Of a DNA stretch of 64,000 nucleotides, positions 1-6,315 are shown one piece after another. Source of the DNA: Siphonobacter curvatus (GTDB lineage: Bacteria; Bacteroidota; Bacteroidia; Cytophagales; Spirosomataceae); the NCBI RefSeq assembly GCF_002943425.1, contig NZ_PTRA01000001.1, positions 2,294,001 through 2,358,000 on the forward strand. The letters are read 5' to 3'. The notes beneath the pieces were generated by a model. The model was not told the origin of the DNA. It was given only the letters and a program-made list of their open reading frames with translations, and made no database searches. Position numbers and translations under genes: made by a program. Every line of letters begins with the position of its first letter. The first letter of the stretch is position 1.

Positions 1-22
1 TAGGTGGTTTTCTTGGTTTGAC

Positions 23-55
23 ATAAATCTCAGCTAGGGTCTAGCTGGGATTTAT
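23..55. terminator. Hairpin, possible terminator
   Basis: A 15-bp inverted repeat with one G-T pair and a 3-nt loop lies just beyond the stop codon of the leftward gene 86-823. The U-rich side faces rightward, so it may not terminate that gene. Confidence 0.4.
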
Positions 56-85
56 TATTTTGCAATTGAAGAGCCTGGCAGTAAG

Positions 86-823
86 CTATGCTAATTTCTG
101 GCAGGCGATGGCTTCTTCAACCATTTGTAGAACGACTCCTAAGGCGTATAGTGAGCCAGGTAAGTGATCGGGCTGCACTCCTGACCAATCCCCTAATTCC
201 TCTTCACTGTAAGCTTTAATCTTTTCAAGCTTTACCAAAGTTGAATCAGTAGACTTAGAGCTATTTTCTTCAGGACTAAGTAGGGATTTGTCAGCCTCTA
301 ACTCCTTGACGTGCTTAATAAAATGCGGCCACAGGTAATTAAAGAACCCTCTCAGCATCGGCGTATGATCATCGCCTAGACTAAATGCTTCGCCATCTGG
401 ATAGACCTTTACAAAGTGCTCGCTTTCACGATACAACTGGTGGACTACCTGCTTTCCATCATAATTTCGGCAAGAGTCCTCTACTTCTTTGATAGCCAGC
501 TTGCCGAGCTTGGCAGGTACTGTACCGTCTTTGACATGGCGTTTAATGTCCTTAATCACCCGCTGTTCAAACAAATCGCTTTGAAAGACCTTACGTTCAA
601 AATTACCCATCAAATACGGGTCATTGGATTTGGTTAGAAAGCTTTTCCAGCTCTCACCCGGGTGACTCCACCCACTTCCCCAGCAGCCGTAGTTTGAATT
701 AATGGTGAGTGTAAAACCGTTGCGGTGGTGATTGGCATCAGGCCATTCGTTGATAAAGAAATAAGCCCAATCCCCGTTGTGATGCAGATAAAAGCAGAGT
801 GGGGTTTTGTTTTCAATACTCAT
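86..823 (-). CDS. Phage-type hypothetical protein
   Basis: A 245-aa protein with no signal peptide or membrane segment. The N-terminal part, with the pattern YGCWGSGWSHPG then FL and DYLMG-like residues (about 44-72), resembles a family of uncharacterised phage proteins often found in early regions. The C-terminal third is charged and probably helical. Its start (ATG at 823) overlaps the stop of the upstream gene 820-1044 by 4 nt, which suggests translational coupling in the leftward cluster. The specific function is not known; the phage family resemblance is from memory and should be treated as moderate. Confidence 0.6.
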   Translation of the reverse strand: MSIENKTPLCFYLHHNGDWAYFFINEWPDANHHRNGFTLTINSNYGCWGSGWSHPGESWKSFLTKSNDPYLMGNFERKVFQSDLFEQRVIKDIKRHVKDGTVPAKLGKLAIKEVEDSCRNYDGKQVVHQLYRESEHFVKVYPDGEAFSLGDDHTPMLRGFFNYLWPHFIKHVKELEADKSLLSPEENSSKSTDSTLVKLEKIKAYSEEELGDWSGVQPDHLPGSLYALGVVLQMVEEAIACQKLA

Positions 824-1044
824 ACTTCCTGTAAGTTTTGGGGTTGCAAAAAATGGTTTTGAGAAAGCCAGAGCTCATCGAGTGGATGGAACTTGCCGTT
901 TTCGGCGATGTCCTTCTCCCGGGCCAGCCGCTCGGATAGCTCACGCTGATCGGAATCCCGGGTGGCTTTACGGGTATCTTTAATCAGGTAGACGATGTAG
1001 CCGAAGCCGATCGAAATAGCGAGTACTGCATAAAAATTTTCCAT
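820..1044 (-). CDS. Small membrane protein of phage-like element
   Basis: A 74-aa protein with one N-terminal transmembrane segment (about residues 4-21) followed by a highly charged, probably helical tail. I do not recognise a family. It is tightly packed between the helicase-loader gene (17 nt upstream) and gene 86-823 (4-nt overlap), so it is very likely co-transcribed and real. Small single-span proteins of this type are common in phage early operons. Confidence 0.55.
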   Translation of the reverse strand: MENFYAVLAISIGFGYIVYLIKDTRKATRDSDQRELSERLAREKDIAENGKFHPLDELWLSQNHFLQPQNLQEV

Positions 1045-1061
1045 TACTAGAATTTCAAAGG

Positions 1062-2075
1062 TTAGTTTTCATCACTCATGGTCACAGAAGGCCTCAAACT
1101 TGGGCTAGAAGCCTCGAACTCTATCCAGTTGAACATCTCCCCCAACCGATCAGCAAAACGCCCGCCATACGCCTTTTTCAAATCTTCCAGACTTCCGTTG
1201 GTGGTGGCATGGAATCGGAAGTACTGCCCGACGCACTTGCTGTAAATCTTTTCGAGTAGCCCCTGCATCACGTTCTGGCGATCGGAAAAGTGGTGGCCTT
1301 CGCCTTCCGTACCCAGATCATCAAAGCACCAACCAATGGCATCATGCCAGTACTGCGAGCGGTAGGCGTTGGGAGCAGGACGAGTAAATACGGTAATGCC
1401 TTCTTCTCCTCCACCCTTGCTACTTTTGAACCGCTCGACGACATCACGAACCGAAAAGACATTGAAGGGCTCTACGGCAAAGTTTCTGTCCCCCAATTGC
1501 AGGTTGCCAAGGATTTCCATAAGCCTGGTCTTTCCGCAGCCTACAGGCCCAGTGAGCAGCAGACCTTTGCTAAGCGAGAAGTTTAATCCTGCCGACCGGC
1601 CTAGTTCCTCAAAGCGGGGGTCTTTTGCCAAGTACAGACACAACAGCGGCAAGATTCCTCCGTAGACCTCAGCCGAAAAGGGCTTGTCCCAATGTTCAGC
1701 CACTGCTTTCAGCTTTCCTGCTTCGGTGATCAGTTTAAGGATCTGGCTTGAGCTTAGTTCGGGCTTTAAGCTTTTAGGCATCCGTACGGCATCCAGGTAA
1801 GCAGCATTGCGACGATGAATCTGCAGGCGTTCCCGTTTTCTCTCCCGTTCTTTCTGGACATCTTCCTGAGTAGGCTCCCGCTTAAGCTTTAATCGCTTTT
1901 TGAGATTTTGCATTTCGTACTCACTGAGCTCAGGCAGATAATCCTCATCCACAATCTCAAGGATCGAGCTGGATGTGGTCCCAGCTTCGGGGTATGGACT
2001 TTCCCTGCTCTGGCTTTGGCCGGGATGTACTGTCAACGGGGATGTAGGAGCCGGATTTGGGTTTTGATTTTCCAT
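1062..2075 (-). CDS. DnaC-like replicative helicase loader (AAA+ ATPase)
   Basis: A 337-aa protein. The first ~110 residues are charged and partly disordered. A DnaC/phage-type AAA+ domain follows, with a Walker A GPVGCGKT at about 176-183, a Walker B CFDDLGTE near 250 and an arginine-rich C-terminal region (GGRFADRLGEMF). Family members load the host replicative helicase onto a melted origin. It lies directly downstream of, and overlaps by 119 nt, the iteron-containing replication protein gene, mirroring the lambda O-P order. The overlap uses different frames; ATG at 2075 is the chosen start. No integrity problem is visible. Confidence 0.8.
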   Translation of the reverse strand: MENQNPNPAPTSPLTVHPGQSQSRESPYPEAGTTSSSILEIVDEDYLPELSEYEMQNLKKRLKLKREPTQEDVQKERERKRERLQIHRRNAAYLDAVRMPKSLKPELSSSQILKLITEAGKLKAVAEHWDKPFSAEVYGGILPLLCLYLAKDPRFEELGRSAGLNFSLSKGLLLTGPVGCGKTRLMEILGNLQLGDRNFAVEPFNVFSVRDVVERFKSSKGGGEEGITVFTRPAPNAYRSQYWHDAIGWCFDDLGTEGEGHHFSDRQNVMQGLLEKIYSKCVGQYFRFHATTNGSLEDLKKAYGGRFADRLGEMFNWIEFEASSPSLRPSVTMSDEN

Positions 2076-2940
2076 GGGTTTGCGGGTTATCTTTTGCTGG
2101 GTTAAAGCCGTTCAGGCGGGAGATCATTTTCATGAAATGTTCAGCTGCACTCTCGAAGCTATCCCACTGCACGTTGCGGGCACCGTTGTAGCGAATGAAG
2201 TGAGCGATGAGATCGCGGTAGTCCTCATCCGAGTCCCGTTTGATGGATTTGATTTTCAAACAGGCGTGCTCGCGGCACTTGGCATTTTCAAACAGCCATC
2301 CAGCGACTTCCAACGGAGAAGGGCCCACGGGGATGAGGTTTTTGATCTGCTCCCGATTGGCCTGAACAAAGTGCGGCGTTTCGCCTTTTTCAAAACATTC
2401 AGAATCGCCTTTTTTACCTTCTTCTTCTAAGTTTTCTTTTTTACTTTCTTCTTTACTTTCTACCTTATATAAAGCACTGAACCATAGTTCAGGGTTACCC
2501 TGAACTATGGTTCCATGTAATTCCGAACTGTGGTTCAGGGTAAGTTCGATTGACACTGAACTAGAGTTCATAGTAGAATCACTGTACCCTGAACTGTGGT
2601 TCAGCGTAGTTTTATCCGAACCTGAACTGTGGTTCAGGGTGAGTTCTAACGTATCATTGTATACGTCTGACACTGAACTACAGTTCAGTGTTCCTATTTT
2701 GATAATACGATTCTTGCCTCCACTTGTTACCAAGTAGCCAGCAGCTTCCAATTCTCGTATCATCAAAATCACATATCGTTCGCTAACTGAGAAATAAGCA
2801 GCAAAGTGTTTATTCTTTGCGGTACACTTACCATTGTCACGGCATAGCCCCATTACATGACCCAAAAAGAGCTTGTGAATTGGAAGAATGGGCAATGCCA
2901 TAACTTCAGCAGGTACCCATATGCCGGTAGACTTACTCAT
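1957..2940 (-). CDS. Phage-type replication initiator with in-gene origin
   Basis: A 327-aa protein. Residues about 5-85 read as a winged helix-turn-helix (KHFAAYFSVSERYVILMI then a wing ending SGGKNRIIKI), the usual DNA-binding module of phage replication initiators. The middle (about 85-160) contains four in-frame copies of an 11-residue unit with core TLNHSS, then a Glu/Lys-rich linker. A helical C-terminal part ends in a Ser/Pro-rich tail. The middle corresponds at DNA level to seven palindromic iterons. By analogy with lambda O it would bind its own coding sequence and recruit the helicase loader encoded next. The initiator role is inferred; no close homologue was checked. Confidence 0.7.
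   Translation of the reverse strand: MSKSTGIWVPAEVMALPILPIHKLFLGHVMGLCRDNGKCTAKNKHFAAYFSVSERYVILMIRELEAAGYLVTSGGKNRIIKIGTLNCSSVSDVYNDTLELTLNHSSGSDKTTLNHSSGYSDSTMNSSSVSIELTLNHSSELHGTIVQGNPELWFSALYKVESKEESKKENLEEEGKKGDSECFEKGETPHFVQANREQIKNLIPVGPSPLEVAGWLFENAKCREHACLKIKSIKRDSDEDYRDLIAHFIRYNGARNVQWDSFESAAEHFMKMISRLNGFNPAKDNPQTHGKSKPKSGSYIPVDSTSRPKPEQGKSIPRSWDHIQLDP
2398..2476. other. AT-rich tract beside iterons (candidate DNA-unwinding element)
   Basis: About 75 bp of T/C-rich, G-poor plus-strand sequence, ending in TATATAAAG, abuts the first iteron. It encodes the Lys/Glu-rich linker of the replication protein. An AT-rich segment next to iterons is the usual layout of a melting site in lambda-type origins. 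The role is inferred. Confidence 0.45.
2477..2688. repeat. Seven palindromic iterons, candidate replication origin
   Basis: Seven 16-bp copies of CTGAAC-NNNN-GTTCAG start at 2477, 2500, 2523, 2556, 2589, 2622 and 2673; copies 2, 3 and 4 have one or two changes in an outer arm. Start spacings are 23, 23, 33, 33, 33 and 51 bp. Copies 1 and 2 also form a perfect 17-bp inverted repeat around one T (2479-2513). The palindromes lie in the replication-protein gene but are read in two frames (NHSS in some, PELWF in others), so the constraint is on DNA rather than protein. This fits binding sites for a dimeric initiator. Confidence 0.75.
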
Positions 2941-2948
2941 AAGGCGGA

Positions 2949-3587
2949 TTAAAACAATTCTGAAAGCGTAATGGATCGTTCTTTACGATAGATCGTAGCC
3001 TGATTCGTATCGTGCATTTTCATGAGCGTATACGCAGTGGACCGGGCCATGCTGAAACCAGTGGCTGCCTGGATAATACCCGCGACCATGACCATGTAGA
3101 GAAGATCATCCGACTCTATGTTCTGATCGCTCAGACATACAATCCGTTCCCGAGGCTTTACTCCTGCACGGATTAGATCAGACGACACCTTTTGCAGAGC
3201 AAGTTCTCTTAGCGAAGTATTTACGTCTGTCTCTAAATCGATACTCGCAAAAGGATTTGCTTTTAAGTCAGCCTCTCCATGGGTTTCTTCCTCCGCAACA
3301 GTCACCTGCGTTGTGCCTAACAATCCATCGATAATCACTTCGATGACCGCTGGCATGAGAAGCGACGTAGTCCAGCAATTGCCCAGTTGCCAGCCACTAT
3401 CACCTTTACGAATGATCTTCTCTTTGACCAGAAAACTCCTATTCTGCAATTCCTTTAAAAGGCCGTCGGGCATACGAAACTGCTTGATGATGGCAAGCAT
3501 TCCACCCTCTACCTTGGAGAAGTAATACTTGGATAGATTCTTATCCACCCAGCCTACAAACCCTTGTACATCCGGTTGATTGTTCAT
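2949..3587 (-). CDS. Hypothetical protein of phage-like element
   Basis: A 212-aa soluble protein that I do not recognise. It has no obvious catalytic motif. The N-terminal 100 residues look mixed alpha/beta, and the C-terminal 70 include a helical segment (DLLYMVMVAGIIQAATGF) and SMARSTAYTLMKM, which could be a recognition-helix-like stretch. It sits 8 nt upstream of the replication protein gene in the same direction, so a role in replication or its control is plausible but unproven. The ATG at 3587 follows a large inverted repeat in the leader. Confidence 0.55.
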   Translation of the reverse strand: MNNQPDVQGFVGWVDKNLSKYYFSKVEGGMLAIIKQFRMPDGLLKELQNRSFLVKEKIIRKGDSGWQLGNCWTTSLLMPAVIEVIIDGLLGTTQVTVAEEETHGEADLKANPFASIDLETDVNTSLRELALQKVSSDLIRAGVKPRERIVCLSDQNIESDDLLYMVMVAGIIQAATGFSMARSTAYTLMKMHDTNQATIYRKERSITLSELF

Positions 3588-3611
3588 TGATTTATCAAAT
3601 TAAGGTATAGT

Positions 3612-3695
3612 ATTCCCTGCTCATCCGGACCGGCATAGCCAGCCGGAGAGTGTGCCATCCAACCCATTCCGTTTTCTAACGGATGAGCAGGGAAT
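3612..3695. repeat. Large inverted repeat with internal hairpins
   Basis: A perfect 16-bp inverted repeat (3612-3627 and 3680-3695) encloses 52 nt that contain an inner CCGGC/GCCGG hairpin (3630-3646). A competing CCGTT/AACGG hairpin (about 3669-3682) uses the first bases of the right arm. It lies between genes 3703-4125 and 2949-3587, in the leader of the latter. It could be an attenuator, a processing site or a structured RNA; nothing distinguishes these. Confidence 0.6.
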
Positions 3696-3702
3696 GAATG
3701 CG

Positions 3703-4125
3703 TTAGGCCGCTTTGGCTGGTTCGATGATTTCTAGTATTGGCGTTTTTTTGACTTCCAGAATCTCCCAGTCGGTAGACTTACCCCAGGCTGCAATTACGT
3801 CTGCCACCGCATCGAGTACGCTATTGGCCTGAACGAGTACCACCGTCTTGGTGAGCTTGATTTTCTTGCTCTTTTCGTTAAAGGTTTCAATCCCTACAAT
3901 GGCCTTGTAAAAGGGCAGACTACTGTTTTTTTCATTGTAGATAATCTCTGACACCTTGTACTTGCGTACGGCATCCACGTTGACGCCGGATCCTGCGTAC
4001 TGTACCGTGGTGGCCTCCGCGTCGGTAATGCTGACAGCCTCAGCTAAACGCTGATCTTTAAAGGTTTTCATCTTTCCCGAATGCGGGTCAACGTCAGTCC
4101 GGAAGGAGGTGGTTAAATATTTCAT
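3703..4125 (-). CDS. DUF4494-like protein
   Basis: A 140-aa protein whose pattern (ADAEATTVQYAG-like segment, then KVSEIIYNEKNSSLPFYKAIVG and a C-terminal VLVQANSVLDAVADV) matches what I remember of DUF4494, a family common in Bacteroidota phages and conjugative elements. Function is unknown. It begins at ATG 4125, 25 nt downstream of the tRNA-like gene on the same strand, and ends just before the 84-bp inverted repeat. The family call is from pattern memory only. Confidence 0.6.
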   Translation of the reverse strand: MKYLTTSFRTDVDPHSGKMKTFKDQRLAEAVSITDAEATTVQYAGSGVNVDAVRKYKVSEIIYNEKNSSLPFYKAIVGIETFNEKSKKIKLTKTVVLVQANSVLDAVADVIAAWGKSTDWEILEVKKTPILEIIEPAKAA

Positions 4126-4149
4126 AGGTAGTTAAGTTTGGGATTCTAG

Positions 4150-4290
4150 CGACAAGGACAGGATTCGAACCTGCATTGGGTCACTTACGCTTTAGTGATT
4201 TCGAGGCTCTATCGTACACCTCTCAGTCTCTCGCTATCGCCGCCCATCCAACGATGATTAGATTGCGTCTACCCGTTCCGCCACCTTGTC
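4150..4290 (-). tRNA. tRNA-like gene with expanded central region
   Basis: Read on the minus strand from 4290, the ends fold as a tRNA. The acceptor stem GACAAGG/CCTTGTC is perfect (4284-4290 with 4151-4157). A leucine-type D arm GCG...GGGTAGA...CGC follows, and the T arm is GCAGG-TTCGAAT-CCTGT. A TCACT/AGTGA hairpin precedes the T arm like a class II variable arm. The total is about 141 nt, roughly 50 longer than a normal tRNA-Leu, and the anticodon arm cannot be assigned confidently: a UCUAA/UUGGA stem would leave a 6-nt loop. No CCA is encoded. It may be a divergent phage tRNA, one with an insert, or a decayed copy. Confidence 0.5.
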
Positions 4291-4296
4291 CGTTTA

Positions 4297-4515
4297 TTAC
4301 TCTTCCAGTGTCATTCCCGGCCCGTTTGGCTGCTCCAGTAAAAGCAGCGTAGAAGGCAGGGAGTCTGCGAGTAGTTTATTCCTAGCCTGGAGCTTTTCGT
4401 TTTCCCGCCGCAGATCCTTGATCTCCTGCTCATAGGATTCGCAGCTACAAAATTTCAGGTTCAAAGCCAGTAGGATTCCGCTAACGATGATCCCTATAGG
4501 TAGCAGCCGTTTCAC
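4297..4515 (-). CDS. Small membrane-anchored coiled-coil protein
   Basis: A 72-aa protein if started at GTG 4515, where GTGA overlaps the stop of the upstream gene by 4 nt; this coupling is why I prefer it to the longer reading from 4596. Residues about 3-20 form a transmembrane helix, followed by CSC and a heptad-like Glu/Lys/Leu coiled coil (YEQEIKDLRRENEKLQ), then a Pro-rich end. The shape recalls small phage inner-membrane proteins such as Rz-type spanins, but the position among replication genes argues against lysis. Function unknown. Confidence 0.5.
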   Translation of the reverse strand: MKRLLPIGIIVSGILLALNLKFCSCESYEQEIKDLRRENEKLQARNKLLADSLPSTLLLLEQPNGPGMTLEE

Positions 4516-4823
4516 TGGCTTACCCAGCGGGCGGCTATCATTCCTACAATAAACACAGCCAGGCAAAACAGACTCCAGAAAACCGCCAGCAAACAATCCG
4601 GGGCGTTGAAGTAAAACGCGATCAGATACACCGTAAGGGCAAATCCGGCCAGCGTGCCGATAATAAACAGCGGAATAATACCGGATTCAAACTCCTCTTC
4701 AGTGGTCCGGATTCCTTTTAAAACCGCCCAGCTACACTTGCAGCGACAGGCTAAAGCTTTTACAAAAGGCAAAGAGGCGACATAGCTACGCATATCCCGC
4801 GTGGCAGAAAGAATGAGATGCAT
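4512..4823 (-). CDS. Small two-span membrane protein
   Basis: A 103-aa protein from ATG 4823; a longer TTG start at 4862 would overlap the upstream gene. Two hydrophobic segments (about residues 48-66 and 75-95, IIPLFIIGTLAGFALTVYLI and LAVFWSLFCLAVFIVGMIAA) indicate two membrane spans after a basic, Cys-containing N-terminal part (ACRCKCSW). No family recognised. It is coupled by a 4-nt overlap to the next small membrane gene, so the two products may act together. Confidence 0.5.
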   Translation of the reverse strand: MHLILSATRDMRSYVASLPFVKALACRCKCSWAVLKGIRTTEEEFESGIIPLFIIGTLAGFALTVYLIAFYFNAPDCLLAVFWSLFCLAVFIVGMIAARWVSQ

Positions 4824-4845
4824 AGTGATAAGAATGAGGCGTTGA

Positions 4846-5181
4846 TTAATAAAAACGGGCAATCAAAACACTATCGTAGGTAACCTGAACTTCGGTACGT
4901 TTGAGGCCTTCGACCACTTCATAAGTCGTTTTCGCCCGGTCGATTTCGCTGAGTCGCTGGATTTGCTCGCCAATAACTCGGAGTAGGAAATCAAAATCCT
5001 GTACTCCCCGTTTCCATTGCCAGTAAGCTTTATTCAAACTAATGAACAACGTTTTATAAGCGGGAATGAACTGAGCCCTGTACTTGTGGTAGTAGATGGC
5101 CTGGTACTTCATAGGTTTTATGGTGTGGTACACCGTTACGTTTAAGTGTGGATCGACGATGGTAATCAGGTACTGTTCCAT
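4846..5181 (-). CDS. Hypothetical protein of phage-like element
   Basis: A 111-aa soluble protein, rich in Tyr and basic residues, with no membrane segment or recognisable domain. It starts at ATG 5181 just downstream of a 93-bp inverted repeat and continues the leftward cluster. I cannot name a function. Confidence 0.5.
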   Translation of the reverse strand: MEQYLITIVDPHLNVTVYHTIKPMKYQAIYYHKYRAQFIPAYKTLFISLNKAYWQWKRGVQDFDFLLRVIGEQIQRLSEIDRAKTTYEVVEGLKRTEVQVTYDSVLIARFY

Positions 5182-5197
5182 AACGTTGCAATGATTT

Positions 5198-5290
5198 GGG
5201 TCCCTGTACTCGCCTTAGAGCAAAACCCCAAGGGAGTAGAAAAGCATACTTAAACGCTCGCTTACCGCCAAGTCAGCGAGTACAGGGCCC
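5198..5290. repeat. Second large inverted repeat in the early cluster
   Basis: GGGTCCCTGTACTCGC (5198-5213) pairs with GCGAGTACAGGGCCC (5276-5290), lacking one base, around a 62-nt loop. An alternative hairpin CTCGCT/AGCGAG (5257-5262 with 5275-5280) competes for the right arm. The size, the position in front of a gene and the competing hairpin parallel the repeat at 3612-3695, and both outer arms contain CCCTG. Confidence 0.55.
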
Positions 5291-5533
5291 TTATGCGTGG
5301 AGAGCCTTACGGGACTTTGCTAACCAGAACTCTCGGTTGCGTTGTGCTTTGGCCTCAGGGGTATTGCGTTCAATCCATTTTTCAACTTCCGATAGCCGGG
5401 CTCCTTTGCTTTTCCCATTCAGAGCTATCGAAGGAAGGTACTTAGGATCCGTCACCGGTAGTTTCATGTACTTGCCCACCGTTTCGACACTTTTAATGTG
5501 GAGCCGATCGGCTATCTGAGCAATGGTCAGCAC
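5291..5533 (-). CDS. Excisionase-like helix-turn-helix protein (probably longer, frameshifted)
   Basis: An 80-aa reading from GTG 5533. LTIAQIADRLHI...VGKYMKL followed by GARLSEVEKWI is the MerR/excisionase-type HTH_17 pattern that binds DNA near attachment sites or promoters. The same frame stays open upstream as a coiled-coil-like segment (TELLSLLVSAQKSIETLKDQ) back to a stop at about 5630. The natural N-terminus appears to be the short ORF 5562-5660, joined through a run of six A (5612-5617 on this strand). One A fewer would fuse them into a normal-length protein of this type. It could be a real frameshift, an assembly error or slippage. Confidence 0.6.
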   Translation of the reverse strand: MLTIAQIADRLHIKSVETVGKYMKLPVTDPKYLPSIALNGKSKGARLSEVEKWIERNTPEAKAQRNREFWLAKSRKALHA

Positions 5534-5561
5534 TTCTCCGTTGAGTTGATCTTTTAGGGTT

Positions 5562-5660
5562 TCAATTGATTTCTGGGCAGAGACTAACAGGGACAGTAGT
5601 TCCGTTCGCTGTTTTTTCGAGTAGACTGTCTACCTCTGCTGCTGTATAGATTTGAGCCAT
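5562..5660 (-). CDS. N-terminal fragment of the excisionase-like gene
   Basis: A 32-codon ORF from ATG 5660 (MAQIYTAAEVDSLLEK...) that stops at 5562. Its first 16 residues make a sensible N-terminus for the HTH protein encoded at 5291-5533, in a frame reached by dropping one base in the A6 run at 5612-5617. Residues after the run look unconstrained. I read it as the front part of one gene rather than an independent gene. Confidence 0.4.
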   Translation of the reverse strand: MAQIYTAAEVDSLLEKTANGTTVPVSLCPEIN

Positions 5661-5681
5661 GATCTTATGCCAGGTACCGAT

Positions 5682-5906
5682 TTAAGAATTTCGAATGCGA
5701 GTAACTTGATTGTCGGGCCAGGTGAGCAACAGTTCATATTCCGATTGTCCTACATTTTTACAATCAATCATTACTTTCACCGATGGGGCCCCTTCTCGGA
5801 TAGGCTCAAACATTTGCACAAAACTTTCAACTGCAGCCTTCATCAGCCTACAGGTTGCTGACCTTTTGGCTTGTTCAATCTTCTTGTCGGTCATAGTGCC
5901 TAACAT
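5682..5906 (-). CDS. Small hypothetical protein
   Basis: A 74-aa soluble protein from ATG 5906 (an ATG at 5894 is equally possible), 10 nt downstream of the stop of gene 5917-6213. Two parts are visible: a basic, helical N-terminal half (DKKIEQAKRSATCRLMKAAV) and a beta-like C-terminal half (VKVMIDCKN then YELLLTWPD). No family recognised. The leftward position next to the divergent promoter is typical of early phage genes. Confidence 0.5.
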   Translation of the reverse strand: MLGTMTDKKIEQAKRSATCRLMKAAVESFVQMFEPIREGAPSVKVMIDCKNVGQSEYELLLTWPDNQVTRIRNS

Positions 5907-5916
5907 GGTTTGTTAC

Positions 5917-6213
5917 TTAGGTTTCTAGGTTGCTTGACTTTCGTACGTAAAGGGCCTTAATTTTCAGGTGCATCTTTTGCAGCTCCTCAGTGCACCACGT
6001 AGCCACTTCTGTTAGGGTGGTCGACGGATTTACAATCCAGCTTTGAAGTGCTCTACGTCGATACTTTTTTTTCTTTTCCCCAAATTCCTGTTTCAGAAAC
6101 CGATTCGTGAATTCTGACTTATCGTTAAAATTCAATTTCCGGTAATCCTCCACCCAGACCGGAAAAAGGCTCGTTTTCGCCGTTTGGTCGTAATTTGTTG
6201 GGATTTCCTTCAT
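5917..6213 (-). CDS. First gene of the leftward early cluster, hypothetical
   Basis: A 98-aa basic protein (KKKKYRRRALQSW in the middle), helical by composition, probably nucleic-acid binding from charge alone. It is the first leftward gene after the divergent control region and faces the repressor at 6316, the position that Cro-like or anti-repressor genes take in lambdoid phages. There is no clear helix-turn-helix, so no function is assigned. Confidence 0.5.
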   Translation of the reverse strand: MKEIPTNYDQTAKTSLFPVWVEDYRKLNFNDKSEFTNRFLKQEFGEKKKKYRRRALQSWIVNPSTTLTEVATWCTEELQKMHLKIKALYVRKSSNLET

Positions 6214-6245
6214 TTTGCATTTGTTTTACATCACATTGACATTAC

Positions 6246-6293
6246 AAATATTTACATAATTTATGTATAATGAAATAATTTATGTAAATATTT
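6246..6293. promoter_or_regulatory. Divergent operator with repeated palindromes
   Basis: A 14-bp perfect inverted repeat (6246-6259 and 6280-6293) contains a second perfect palindrome, ACATAA-T-TTATGT (6254-6266), in very AT-rich DNA between the leftward cluster and the XRE repressor gene. Repeated TTTATGTAAAT half sites suit a dimeric or tetrameric repressor. Regulation by the adjacent 6316-6753 protein is inferred from position. Confidence 0.6.
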
Positions 6294-6315
6294 TCACTTA
6301 TCATGCTCTATAAAA

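Noticed and set aside
1290-1665. Two overlapping 98-aa rightward ORFs
   Set aside because: They are antisense shadows of the helicase-loader gene with no own pattern.
2477-2688. Regularly spaced repeats as a CRISPR array
   Set aside because: The repeats are short palindromes of 16 bp at uneven spacing inside a gene, with no cas genes; iterons explain them better.
4150-4290. tmRNA
   Set aside because: The length is far too small and there is no tag-peptide ORF; only the tRNA-like ends agree.
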